NCBI GenBank assembly: GCA_963791295.1
Contig: CAWBRY010000001.1
Span: forward strand, 1,736,001 to 1,800,000
Reading direction: 5' to 3'
DNA: 64,000 nt
Source: CAWBRY01 sp963791295
Lineage (GTDB): Bacteria > Bacteroidota > Bacteroidia > Chitinophagales > Chitinophagaceae
Made by a program: the position numbers and the translations under genes. The notes below the pieces were generated by a model that was not told the origin of the DNA, searched no databases, and worked only from the letters and a program-made list of their open reading frames with translations. Positions 17,602 to 27,071 of this stretch are shown here, in pieces (the first letter of the stretch is position 1; each line of letters starts with the position of its first letter).

Positions 17602-18433
17602 AAAAATTGAAGAATATTATATCCAGACCGAGAATGCCTACCGGGATTCCTGGGATCTGGACAATAGCCTGGCGATCCATTTTGGTTATTGGGACAGCAA
17701 CGTGAGCTCATTTCCGCAATCCCTGGAAAGGATGAATCAAATCATGATGGAATCGGTTGCAATGAAACAGGGGTCGCGGGTTTTAGATGCGGGTTGTGGA
17801 GTAGGAGGCAGCAGCATTTTCCTGGCCAGGAACATGCAATGCAAGGTGAGCGGTATCACCTTAAGCGAAAGACAAGTGAACCAGGCGAAAGAAAATGCAC
17901 AGCGCAAAGGGGTAGCCGATCTGACCGATTTCAGGAGAATGGATTATTGCCACACTGATTTTCCCGACGCGTCTTTCGATGTTGTGTGGGGATGTGAAAG
18001 CATTTGCTATGCCGATGATAAAGCGCAATTCGTAAGAGAGGCTTATCGATTGCTGAAACCGGGGGGCAGGTTGGTCGTTGCCGACGGATTCGTGTCGGAT
18101 TTTAGCAATAACGCGATACCCACCATTCGTCGCTGGCTGGACGGTTGGCAGGTAAATTTTTTGGAGTCTCCATCCAGGTTTCGCGAATTCATGAGGGATG
18201 CAGGCTTTGACGAAATTGTTTACCGGGAAATATCAAAACATACTGCCAATTCTTCGCGGAGATTGTTGCGTTTTTATTATCTGGGCAATTTATATCTCGC
18301 CTGGAAGACGCTAACTTTTTCGAATCGGGCGACTCCTCAACAGAAAAGAAATATTGAAGCATGCAAGCACCAATATTACGGTCAGAAGAAAGGCTGGTGG
18401 CAATATGGATTGTTCGTCGGTGAAAAGCCCTGA
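17582..18433 (+). CDS. SAM-dependent class I methyltransferase
   Basis: 283 residues. SAM-binding motif I VLDAGCGVGGSS, motif II region GITLSERQ, and DVVWGCESICYA / LLKPGGRLVVADG. This is the layout of small-molecule C- or O-methyltransferases such as tocopherol and sarcosine/glycine types. The Trp/Tyr-rich C-terminus (YYGQKKGWWQYGLFV) is conserved in that group. Substrate not predictable. Confidence 0.88.
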   Translation: MQIDYHKKIEEYYIQTENAYRDSWDLDNSLAIHFGYWDSNVSSFPQSLERMNQIMMESVAMKQGSRVLDAGCGVGGSSIFLARNMQCKVSGITLSERQVNQAKENAQRKGVADLTDFRRMDYCHTDFPDASFDVVWGCESICYADDKAQFVREAYRLLKPGGRLVVADGFVSDFSNNAIPTIRRWLDGWQVNFLESPSRFREFMRDAGFDEIVYREISKHTANSSRRLLRFYYLGNLYLAWKTLTFSNRATPQQKRNIEACKHQYYGQKKGWWQYGLFVGEKP

Positions 18434-18479
18434 GTGTTTTTCAACAATCCCTGCTAACTTTAGAGATCAAATATTCCTA

Positions 18480-21446
18480 ATGAGAAAGGCGATCCTACTC
18501 TTTTTTTTAGTCTCCTCCATGTCATTTTGCTATTCCCAAAAAAAACCGCTCGACCATTCAGTCTATGATTCCTGGCAAAGCATCGGTGAAAAGATGATCA
18601 GCAACGACGGTCATTGGGTGGTCTATACGATCAACCCCCAACAAGGGGATAATGAATTAATCATCCAATCTTCAGACGGAAATTATAAAAAGAGCGTGGC
18701 CAGGGGTTATAATGCGTTGATCACTCCGGACAGCCGGTTTGCCATCTTTATGATCAAACCGTTTTTCAGTGAGACCCGCGAAGCAAGGATCAAAAAGAAA
18801 AAAGCGGAAGATTTCCCAAAAGATTCATTTGCTATTGTTGAAATGGGAAAGGATTCTGTTTGGAAAAATACGAGGGTAAGGACATATAAAGCGCCCGATA
18901 AGGGAGTTGGCTGGGTCGCCTATCAATTGGAGAAACCCAAGAGCGCAAGCAGCTCGGGACAGGCAGGCGATGTTGCGGACAGTCTGAATCGTATCATTGA
19001 TTCACTGAAAAAAGTGATTGAAGCCATGCCTGGGAAAAAGGAGAAAAATAAGAAGGATGACGAGATCACCCCCAATGCCGACTATGCAGAGGGCGATGAC
19101 CCTGCTGTTGCAGGCAAGGATTTTGGTACAGACCTGATCCTTCGCAATCTTGAAACTGGCGAAGAAAAAATATTTAATAACGTAATAGGTTTTTATTTTA
19201 ATAAGCCGGGCAATAAACTATTGATCCATAAAGCAAAGAACTCTAAGGATTCTTCGAGCAAAGTGCTGGTCTTGCTGTATGACCTACAGAAAAGAATATT
19301 CGATACGCTGAGTCGAGGTGGAAATGACTTCCGGAATTTTATTTTTTCAGAGAACGGTGCACAGGTTGCCTATTTGGGGGAACGAGATTCGCAACCTAAG
19401 GATTTGCAGAAATTCTATCGTCTTTGGTATTTCAAGGACGGAATGGATAGTGCAACAATGATTGCCGATAGGAATTCGGTTGGAATGCAGCTAGGCATGA
19501 CGGTTAGCGAAAATGGCAGTCTAAATTTCAGTAAATCCGGGAAACGGTTGTTTTTTGGAACTGCTCCGATACAACCACCAAAAGACACTTCCCTCTTGGA
19601 GTTTGAACATCCCAAGGTGGACGTCTGGCATTATAACGATGATTATTTGCAAACAGTCCAACTGTTTAGGCTGAATACCGACCTGAAGCAGAGTTATCTT
19701 GCGGTTTACGAATTGGAAGGCGGTTTAATAAAACAACTGGGAAGTCCTGAACTGCCGCAGGTCGTGCAGACGAATGAAGGAGACGGAGCGACGTTTATTG
19801 GCATCACGGATATGGGCAAGAGAATAGAAAGCCAGTGGAAGGGAAATACCTTGAAAGATATATATGCGATCGATGTGAACAGCGGTGTAAAAAAATTGGT
19901 GAAGGCAGATTTATTCGGCCAGGCCTATCCGTCATCCACCGGCAATTATATTCTTTGGTATGATCGCACGACGAGGGCCTATTTTAGCTGGGATGGCGTC
20001 ACCACCAGGAATATCAGTGAAAAAATCAAGGTCCCCTTGTGGAATGAAGATACCGAATTGCCCGAAGCGCCGAATGCATACGGGATCATGCGGTGGATGG
20101 AAAATGATGAGGCCGTGTTTTTATATGATAAATATGGAGTGTGGAAAGCAGATCCCGCAGGAGGAAGTCCCAGTTTGTTTTTGGATGGCCGCCCTTCAAA
20201 AACAGAATATCGCTATGTGCAGGTGAACAACGAGGAAAGATTTGTGATAAAGGATCAACTTCTTACATTCGGCGCCTTCAACGATGTCAATAAAAGATCT
20301 TCCCTTTGGCAATACAGAGCGCCGGGTGACAGTACGACGACGGATAACCGGTTAATTCCCGTCTCCTGGGAAGGTGACTATTCGATCAAGGGGATATCCA
20401 AAGCAAAAAATTCGGATGAGTATCTGTTTACAAAAGAGAGCTTTTCAGCGTCACCCGACATATATATTGGAAAAGCCGCGAAGACGGATGATTCTTCAAC
20501 GACGCAGCCGCGCCGCTTCATTTTTACCGAATACCCGAAGCTCTCCAATTTAAATCCTCAACAGGCAAATTACAATTGGGGAAAAGCCGAACTATTCAGA
20601 TGGAAAGCATACAATGGAAAAGAATCGACCGGCATAGTATACAAGCCGGAGGACTTTGATCCCCGAAAGAAATATCCTATGATTTGTTATTTCTACGAAA
20701 CGCTAAGCGACAATTTGAATGTATATTATCCACCAGCGCCGATAAGGAGTGCGATCAATATCCCTCTCTTTGTGAGTCGCGGCTATATTATTTTCCTTCC
20801 GGATATACACTACGGAACCGGTCATCCAGGAAGGGACGCATACACCTATGTAGTTAGTGGCGCAAGGGCCCTGGTAAAAAAAGGTTTTGTGGATTCAACA
20901 AACATGGCCATCCAGGGGCATAGTTGGGGCGGCTACGAGGTGGCAGCGATTATCACGATGACCAAGCTATTCAAGGCCGCCTGGGCAGGGGCTCCGGTCG
21001 CCAATATGACCAGTGCGTACGGCGGCATTCGGTGGGAGAGCGGTGCGAACAGGCAATTTCAATATGAAAAATCACAGAGCCGCATTGGGGCTACACTTTG
21101 GGAAAAGCCACAGTTATATATTGAGAATTCGCCACTTTTTCATTTGAGTAAGGTGACAACGCCATTGGTCATTATGGCCAATGATGCCGATGGCGCCGTT
21201 CCCTGGTACCAGGGCATTGAATTGTTCACTGCCATGCGCAGGCTTGGCAAGAAGGTGTGGATGTTCAATTATAACGGTCAGGGACATGGCCTAACGCAAC
21301 GGCAGGATATGCGCGACTACCTGATTCGTATGCAACAATTTTTTGATTGGATCCTGAAAGGAGAAAAGCCTACCCGTTGGATTATGGAAGGAGTACCGGC
21401 GATTAAGAAAGGAAGGGACTGGGGATTGGAACTAGATGCCAGATAA
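18480..21446 (+). CDS. Secreted S9-family peptidase (prolyl oligopeptidase-like)
   Basis: 988 residues from ATG 18480, which opens a signal peptide (MRKAILLFFLVSSMSFCYSQ); the longer frame from 18354 lies inside the methyltransferase gene and is rejected. An N-terminal beta-propeller region is followed by an alpha/beta-hydrolase domain with catalytic Ser in GHSWGGY, Asp in NDADGAVP and His in GQGHGL. Probably periplasmic and cleaves peptides after proline or similar residues. Its last codons (LDAR) are part of a short degenerate tandem repeat. Confidence 0.93.
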   Translation: MRKAILLFFLVSSMSFCYSQKKPLDHSVYDSWQSIGEKMISNDGHWVVYTINPQQGDNELIIQSSDGNYKKSVARGYNALITPDSRFAIFMIKPFFSETREARIKKKKAEDFPKDSFAIVEMGKDSVWKNTRVRTYKAPDKGVGWVAYQLEKPKSASSSGQAGDVADSLNRIIDSLKKVIEAMPGKKEKNKKDDEITPNADYAEGDDPAVAGKDFGTDLILRNLETGEEKIFNNVIGFYFNKPGNKLLIHKAKNSKDSSSKVLVLLYDLQKRIFDTLSRGGNDFRNFIFSENGAQVAYLGERDSQPKDLQKFYRLWYFKDGMDSATMIADRNSVGMQLGMTVSENGSLNFSKSGKRLFFGTAPIQPPKDTSLLEFEHPKVDVWHYNDDYLQTVQLFRLNTDLKQSYLAVYELEGGLIKQLGSPELPQVVQTNEGDGATFIGITDMGKRIESQWKGNTLKDIYAIDVNSGVKKLVKADLFGQAYPSSTGNYILWYDRTTRAYFSWDGVTTRNISEKIKVPLWNEDTELPEAPNAYGIMRWMENDEAVFLYDKYGVWKADPAGGSPSLFLDGRPSKTEYRYVQVNNEERFVIKDQLLTFGAFNDVNKRSSLWQYRAPGDSTTTDNRLIPVSWEGDYSIKGISKAKNSDEYLFTKESFSASPDIYIGKAAKTDDSSTTQPRRFIFTEYPKLSNLNPQQANYNWGKAELFRWKAYNGKESTGIVYKPEDFDPRKKYPMICYFYETLSDNLNVYYPPAPIRSAINIPLFVSRGYIIFLPDIHYGTGHPGRDAYTYVVSGARALVKKGFVDSTNMAIQGHSWGGYEVAAIITMTKLFKAAWAGAPVANMTSAYGGIRWESGANRQFQYEKSQSRIGATLWEKPQLYIENSPLFHLSKVTTPLVIMANDADGAVPWYQGIELFTAMRRLGKKVWMFNYNGQGHGLTQRQDMRDYLIRMQQFFDWILKGEKPTRWIMEGVPAIKKGRDWGLELDAR

Positions 21447-21575
21447 TAGATGCTGGATACTAGATGTCAGAAATTATTTATTATTTATTATTGATTATTG
21501 GAAGAGTAATTATAAGAGAGAAATCACCCAAGGATGGATCCCAAGCAGTAATCAATAATCAATAATCAGTACAGG
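21433..21575. repeat. Degenerate tandem repeat and AT-rich inverted repeat between convergent genes
   Basis: A 14-base unit (AGATGCCAGATAAT) is repeated about 2.6 times with changes at 21434-21470. It is followed by an inverted repeat: ATTATTGATTATTG near 21490 and CAATAATCAATAAT near 21551, then further AATC copies. The same AATAATCAATAAT motif recurs at 37862-37937. Both sites lie between convergent genes, suggesting a dispersed bidirectional terminator or REP-like element. Confidence 0.6.
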
Positions 21576-22295
21576 CTAGGCCGCTTGCGAACTAATATAC
21601 TTCACCAAACTTCTTTTAGCCACGGGAAGGAGAGTTTCATCTACGGGAAAAGACAGCGCTGACTCAATAGAATAGACAGCCGGATTGGGAAGTTCGTTTC
21701 TATGACGAATCAGGTCCGATTTAATGTGTTCATAAGTATTTGCAAGACTCCGGTGCCAGCGATCGATATACACCGTTTTAATACTGCGGTATTTTTCATC
21801 ATGCTTTTCAAAAATCGATAGCCGGTAATGATAGACCCTCACACTCTTGGTATCATGGGTGCCTAAAAAGAAATAGCCCTCCTGTATGTCCAGCGGAATG
21901 ATACCGACCGGGCAGATGTTTATTTTGCCTTCGACAAATTCGTAAATGGCTGTTCCGTTGTTGATCGTGGTTTTGATCTTGCCCGCTGAATAGTGAATGA
22001 TATCTTCCAATTCTTGCATGAGCTCATCATCCTGGATCAATTGCTCATAAAGCACCTGCAGTTTTTCCAACTGCATGCCGTTTAGTTTTTTCGGAAAATG
22101 TTCCTGGAGGAATTTCTTGTTCTCGCGGAAGGAGGCGATATTATTGTAGTGAAAAATGACATCAGCCAACTGTGGGTATAGCTTGTTCTCATTAAAGTAC
22201 TTATTGATCTCCTGAAGGTAGGCGAGGAGCGTATATTTCTTTAGCTCGAAATCTATATTGCCTTCGGCGAACCAGGTTTCGGACAATGATTTCAT
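21576..22295 (-). CDS. Conserved hypothetical protein
   Basis: 239 residues, no signal peptide or membrane segment, helical N-terminal half (about 1-110) and a mixed C-terminal half containing GIIPLDIQEGYFFLG and YRLSIFEKHDEKYRSIKT. I do not recognise a named domain. The pattern resembles proteins conserved in Bacteroidota without known function. It is convergent with the S9 peptidase and divergent from the phosphatase at 22387. Confidence 0.75.
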   Translation of the reverse strand: MKSLSETWFAEGNIDFELKKYTLLAYLQEINKYFNENKLYPQLADVIFHYNNIASFRENKKFLQEHFPKKLNGMQLEKLQVLYEQLIQDDELMQELEDIIHYSAGKIKTTINNGTAIYEFVEGKINICPVGIIPLDIQEGYFFLGTHDTKSVRVYHYRLSIFEKHDEKYRSIKTVYIDRWHRSLANTYEHIKSDLIRHRNELPNPAVYSIESALSFPVDETLLPVAKRSLVKYISSQAA

Positions 22296-22386
22296 AGTGT
22301 GGCTCTGTTTTTAGGTTTCCTAATTTACAAAAAAAGACTCAATAAAAGAAAAGGAAGTTTAATTTCGGGTTGTTAAATCAAGGATT

Positions 22387-22914
22387 ATGCGTTACCTCCT
22401 TTTGCTGTGTGTTTTGGGTATGATGTCGTGTTCATCAAACAGGTATTTTATCGTTCGCCATGCCGAAAAAACGGTGTTGGGCAAGGATTCAGCGAATATG
22501 CTGGCCAATGACCCACCACTTTCTGAAGCAGGCAAGGTAAGGGCATTTACCCTGAGGGATGAATTAAAGAACAAAAAGGTGCGCCATATATTTTCTACCA
22601 AAACGCTCCGGTCAATGTCCACCGCCGAACCTTTGAAGGAATTAAAAGGCAATTTGACCATTGAACTTTACAGTACATCTGCAGATTCCCTGGATGTGTT
22701 TGTGAATCATTTAAAATCCATTGAAAGAGGGAATGTATTGGTGATCGGCCATTCCAATACGGTAGATGATATTGTCAATAAACTATGCGGCGAGATAAAA
22801 ATTGCACATGATTTGAGAGATGGGGAATACGATAATCTGTTTATCGTAAAACGCAAGGGAAAGAAAATGATCTTTGAAAGAAGAAAGTATGGATATCCGT
22901 CGAATCCCGAATAA
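22387..22914 (+). CDS. SixA-like histidine phosphatase lipoprotein
   Basis: 175 residues with a lipoprotein signal (MRYLLLLCVLGMMSCSS). Catalytic RHG-type motif RHAEKT at about residue 24 and second His in IGHSNTVDD place it in the histidine phosphatase (phosphoglycerate mutase) superfamily. Predicted to be anchored to a membrane outside the cytoplasm; substrate unknown. Confidence 0.88.
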   Translation: MRYLLLLCVLGMMSCSSNRYFIVRHAEKTVLGKDSANMLANDPPLSEAGKVRAFTLRDELKNKKVRHIFSTKTLRSMSTAEPLKELKGNLTIELYSTSADSLDVFVNHLKSIERGNVLVIGHSNTVDDIVNKLCGEIKIAHDLRDGEYDNLFIVKRKGKKMIFERRKYGYPSNPE

Positions 22915-22927
22915 TCGCAATTAGCAT

Positions 22928-24271
22928 CTAGTAATCCCTTTCTCCATTAAAATTTTCCAGTTCATTAGCAACGGCAGAGAGGAATGTCGCACCAAGACTA
23001 CCATCTACAATCCGGTGATCATAGCTTAGGCTTAGATACATCATATGCCGGATGGCAATGCTATCCCCGTGAGGCGTTTCGATGACCACGGGGCGTTTCT
23101 TTATTGCTCCCACTGCCAGGATGGCTACCTGGGGCAGATTAATGATCGGCGTACCCATCAAGCTTCCAAACGTGCCGACATTGGTAAGCGTAAACGTGCC
23201 GCCCTGCGTATCATCCGCTTTGAGCCGGCCGTTACGAGCGTTGTCGGCCAATGCATTTATTTGTTTGGTCAACCCAACCAGGTTTAGTTGATCTGCATTC
23301 TTGATGACGGGCACAATCAGGTTACCGGAAGGAAGTGCGGTGGCCATCCCCATGTTTATATCCTTCTTTACAATGATCTTATCACCATCCAGGGAACAAT
23401 TGATGAGGGGAAACCTTTTTATGCATCGAACAATAGCTTCTATAAATAAAGGAGTAAACGTGATTTTGGTCCCCTCTCTCTTTTCAAAATCTTTCTTCAC
23501 CTTTTCCCGCCACATGACAAGGTTGGTTACATCGGCTTCCACAAAACTCGTTACATGAGGAATGGTGGAATTGCTTCTCACCATGTGTTCGGCAATGAGT
23601 TTTCTCATCCGGTCCATCTCAATGATCTCTACATTTCCGGTATAAGTGGTAGGGGGATTATATTCCTTGACGATCGATATCTCATGTTGACCCGAAAATC
23701 TTGGCTCCGATGATTCACGGATGGATTGACGACCCGTGACACCGCCTCCTGACTTTCTCTGGCTTACATATTGAAGAATATCTTTTTTCGTTACCCTGCC
23801 TTCATTGCCTGTCCCTGGAATTTTCTCAAGCTCCGTCATGGAAACTCCTTCGCTCGCAGCAATGTTGAGGACCAGGGGCGAATAAAATCGGCCGTTTGTA
23901 TTAGACGTTGCAGTGGCCTTGTAATTTGACCCGGCAGTTTCTACTGACACGGGTTCTTCTCTTCCATCATCATCTCTTTGGATTGATTCCCGTGGCGTCG
24001 TGGGAGTTGATGCTTCCGCAGGCTCTTCAACCTGGGAATTGATCCTGGCGATCACTGTTCCAATCGGAACAACATCGTTTACGTTATAAAGTATTTCTTC
24101 CACAACTCCCGCTGCCGTGCTGGGAACTTCACTATCCACCTTATCCGTTGCAATTTCCAATAAGGTTTCGTCCATTTTTATAGTATCGCCCGGTTGCTTA
24201 AGCCATTTCAGAATGGTAGCTTCCATAATGCTTTCTCCCAACTTTGGCATGACAAGGTCAACGATAGCCAT
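22928..24271 (-). CDS. Dihydrolipoamide acyltransferase, E2 of a 2-oxoacid dehydrogenase complex
   Basis: 447 residues. N-terminal lipoyl domain with lipoyl-Lys at about residue 44 (ATDKVDSE), a low-complexity linker (about 85-130), an E3-binding domain (YSPLVLNIAASEGV ... GRVTKKDIL, about 133-168), and a catalytic acyltransferase domain ending in the DHRIVDG motif. The dihydrolipoyl dehydrogenase partner could be the lpdA at 37935, not adjacent. Whether the complex uses branched-chain oxoacids, pyruvate or 2-oxoglutarate is not decided by sequence; the branched-chain type is common for this layout. Confidence 0.9.
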   Translation of the reverse strand: MAIVDLVMPKLGESIMEATILKWLKQPGDTIKMDETLLEIATDKVDSEVPSTAAGVVEEILYNVNDVVPIGTVIARINSQVEEPAEASTPTTPRESIQRDDDGREEPVSVETAGSNYKATATSNTNGRFYSPLVLNIAASEGVSMTELEKIPGTGNEGRVTKKDILQYVSQRKSGGGVTGRQSIRESSEPRFSGQHEISIVKEYNPPTTYTGNVEIIEMDRMRKLIAEHMVRSNSTIPHVTSFVEADVTNLVMWREKVKKDFEKREGTKITFTPLFIEAIVRCIKRFPLINCSLDGDKIIVKKDINMGMATALPSGNLIVPVIKNADQLNLVGLTKQINALADNARNGRLKADDTQGGTFTLTNVGTFGSLMGTPIINLPQVAILAVGAIKKRPVVIETPHGDSIAIRHMMYLSLSYDHRIVDGSLGATFLSAVANELENFNGERDY

Positions 24272-24317
24272 AAAAATGTTTCAGATTATCAATACTGCGA
24301 TCAAAGGTAAAGTTTTT

Positions 24318-25577
24318 TTAGGGGGCTAAAACAAACTTCCTCAACAAATTGAGCGCCGTGTATGAAGTCATTTCGATATTGCGGCTCCTGTCAAATCGAA
24401 AATTAAACTTCCTGGCTTCAATCTTATCATGGCTGCCAACACCGATCCAAACAAGTCCCACTGGCTTTTCATCTGTTCCTCCATCGGGTCCCATGATACC
24501 AGAAGTAGCCAGAGCATAATCGACCTGCAAATGTTTGATCGTGCCTTTTACCATCTCCTTCACCGTTTCTTCACTGACTGCGCCGTGCCGGAGAAGTGTT
24601 TCATGACTCACCCCTAGGATGTTCTCCTTTGATTCATTGGAATAGCATACCACGCTGCCTTTGTAATACTGTGATGATCCGGGAATCGATGTAATCAGAT
24701 GGGCGATGTTTCCTCCTGTGCAACTTTCAGCCGTACCCATCGATTTATTTTTTTCTTTCAGGATCTTTCCCATCACTATCTCGAGTCCTTCATCGCGGTC
24801 GGTGACCATGAATTCACTGACCAACTCTTTCAATTGATTGAAATAGGGCATCAACGTGTCTTCGACTGTTTTTTTATTTGCACCAGCAGACGTCAATCGA
24901 AGTTTCACCATACCATAATTAGGCAGGTAGGCCAATTTGATGGTGGGAGGCAGGGAAGTTTCAAATTCTTTGAGCAACTCGGCGATATAGGACTCGCCCT
25001 GGCCGGCAGTGAATATTGTCTGGTGAACGATGGCCGGAAATTGAAATTCTTTCAGTAGGCGCGGGATTACCTCCGCCTTCATCAATCCTTTCATTTCATG
25101 CGGCACTCCCGGCAATGATATATATATGGTATCTGGTTTTCGGAACCACATGCCCGGAGCGGTGCCTCTTGCATTGTGCAATACAATGCAATTATCAGGA
25201 ACCAGGGCCTGGTTGAGATTTCTTTCCAACATCGGACCGGGACGGTTAAACACTTTCTGAAATAAATGATTTACATGCTCCAACACTTTTTCGTTGACAA
25301 CAAGTTTACCTCCAAAATATTCACTAAGCAACGGTTTGGTAATATCGTCTGCGGTGGGACCAAGACCGCCTGTCATGATGATAATGTCCGAATTCAAGCT
25401 TTCTTCATCAAGTGCCTGCCGGATGTCTTCTTTCACATCGCCCACTGCTACGCGACGACGGACCCAAACACCGATGGTGTTCAATTCGCCGGCTATAAAA
25501 GCGCTGTTTGTATCAATGGTCTGACCGATCAGCAATTCATCGCCAATAGTGATGATAGAAGCATTGATCGTATTCAT
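24318..25577 (-). CDS. cinA: CinA family protein: nicotinamide-nucleotide amidohydrolase with MoaB-like domain
   Basis: 419 residues from the ATG at 25577 (MNTINASIITIGDELLIGQ); an in-frame TTG two codons upstream is unlikely. N-terminal MoaB/molybdopterin-binding-like domain with GDELL and GGLGPTADD; C-terminal CinA deamidase domain with AESCTGGNIAHLIT and ATSGIMGPDGGT. It recycles NMN formed by NAD-consuming reactions such as DNA ligation. Divergent from dacB. Confidence 0.95.
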   Translation of the reverse strand: MNTINASIITIGDELLIGQTIDTNSAFIAGELNTIGVWVRRRVAVGDVKEDIRQALDEESLNSDIIIMTGGLGPTADDITKPLLSEYFGGKLVVNEKVLEHVNHLFQKVFNRPGPMLERNLNQALVPDNCIVLHNARGTAPGMWFRKPDTIYISLPGVPHEMKGLMKAEVIPRLLKEFQFPAIVHQTIFTAGQGESYIAELLKEFETSLPPTIKLAYLPNYGMVKLRLTSAGANKKTVEDTLMPYFNQLKELVSEFMVTDRDEGLEIVMGKILKEKNKSMGTAESCTGGNIAHLITSIPGSSQYYKGSVVCYSNESKENILGVSHETLLRHGAVSEETVKEMVKGTIKHLQVDYALATSGIMGPDGGTDEKPVGLVWIGVGSHDKIEARKFNFRFDRSRNIEMTSYTALNLLRKFVLAP

Positions 25578-25625
25578 AAGCAAATATCCGGGAAAACGAG
25601 ATAATTTTTTATCGATCTTTATCAG

Positions 25626-27038
25626 ATGAAAATAATTCGATGGACTCTACTGATCTTTTCCTGTCTATATTTTATTCCATCATTTTCTCAAATTGTAAGC
25701 CAAGGCTTGCAAAAAGCCTTTCGGCAATTTGAGAATGACAGTCAACTTAAACACGCCATTAGCTCTCTCTATGTCATCAACGCCAGGACGGGGAAGGTGG
25801 TGTTTGATAAAAACTCCCGAGTTGGACTGGCGGGAGCGTCAACCCAAAAGATAATCACGGCGTCGACTGCCTTTGAATTGCTAGGTAGAACCTATCAGTA
25901 TAAGACCTCAATTTATATGAACGGTAGTATCGATCGGGATACTCTTTTAGGAGATATCATAATAAAAGGCACCGGAGATCCAACCTTTGGCTCTTTCCGT
26001 TATGCACAAACAAAAAGAGAATTGATACTGGCTTCCATTGGAAAAATATTTGCCGGTAAAAAGATCAGGTTCATTCATGGAAATATTATCGTGGACGAAA
26101 ACTCCTTTGAGACAAACACTACTCCCGACGGCTGGATCTGGCAGGACATTGGCAATTATTATGGAGCAGGAGCATCCGCATTGAATTGGAATGACAATCA
26201 ATATGACCTCATCCTCAAACCCGGGTTAAAAGAAAATGAAGCCGTGGAAATTCTCAGAACAGATCCGGAAATGGATACGGGCTCATTCCTGAACGAGTTA
26301 AGGACTGGAGCAAAGGGAAGTGGAGATAACGGCTACATATATTACCCACCCTATTCCCATCGGGGCTTTGTAAGAGGGACCATTCCTTTAGGAACAAGGG
26401 AATTCACTATTTCTGGATCGTTGCCATTGCCATCGATGCAATTCCTGGCTGAACTTCGGGCTAAGATGGAAGGACTTGGGATCAGATTGAATGGAAAGCT
26501 GATCAGTAGCACAATGGAAGCACCGAGAAACCTAAGCTATGACTCAATACCCATTGTTACTGTCCAATCACCTGCACTGGATTCCATCGTTTACTGGTTT
26601 TTAAAGAAGAGCATCAATCTGTATGGCGAGGCTATGATAAAAACGATGGCTTTCAATAAAACAGGAACCGGTACAACGCATGAAGGGCTCGATATCGTTC
26701 GCAGTTTTTGGAAAGAGAAGGGTATTGATGAAGACGAACTCAACATGTATGATGGTTCCGGGTTGTCGCCCCTGAACCGTATTACAACGCATGCACAGGT
26801 GGAGATATTGAAATTTGCCAGGACCAGGGATTGGTATGCCTATTTCTATGATGCTCTGCCGGAGTACAATGGTATGAAAATGAAAAGCGGGACGATCAAT
26901 GACGCCAAGGGATTTTGCGGGTATCACCAGGCCCGGAATGGTGAACAATATATCTTTTCATTTCTGGTCAATAATTACAGTGGTTCTACGACAACTTTGG
27001 TAAACAAAATGTTTAAAGTGCTCGATGTATTAAAGTAG
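25626..27038 (+). CDS. dacB: D-Ala-D-Ala carboxypeptidase/endopeptidase (PBP4, S13 family)
   Basis: 470 residues with an N-terminal signal peptide ending near FIPSFSQ. Penicillin-binding motifs: SxxK as Ser72-Thr-Gln-Lys75 (AGASTQKIIT), SxN in SGLSPLNR, and KTG-like KSGTI near the C-terminus. The insert between SxxK and SxN is typical of S13 proteins. Acts in the periplasm trimming peptidoglycan. Followed after 33 bases by a site-2 protease. Confidence 0.93.
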   Translation: MKIIRWTLLIFSCLYFIPSFSQIVSQGLQKAFRQFENDSQLKHAISSLYVINARTGKVVFDKNSRVGLAGASTQKIITASTAFELLGRTYQYKTSIYMNGSIDRDTLLGDIIIKGTGDPTFGSFRYAQTKRELILASIGKIFAGKKIRFIHGNIIVDENSFETNTTPDGWIWQDIGNYYGAGASALNWNDNQYDLILKPGLKENEAVEILRTDPEMDTGSFLNELRTGAKGSGDNGYIYYPPYSHRGFVRGTIPLGTREFTISGSLPLPSMQFLAELRAKMEGLGIRLNGKLISSTMEAPRNLSYDSIPIVTVQSPALDSIVYWFLKKSINLYGEAMIKTMAFNKTGTGTTHEGLDIVRSFWKEKGIDEDELNMYDGSGLSPLNRITTHAQVEILKFARTRDWYAYFYDALPEYNGMKMKSGTINDAKGFCGYHQARNGEQYIFSFLVNNYSGSTTTLVNKMFKVLDVLK

Positions 27039-27071
27039 CAAATGACATTCTATTTTGGTTAATTTTACCCG

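Noticed and set aside
18354..18479. Longer start for the S9 peptidase
   Set aside because: It lies within the methyltransferase gene; the signal peptide begins at ATG 18480.
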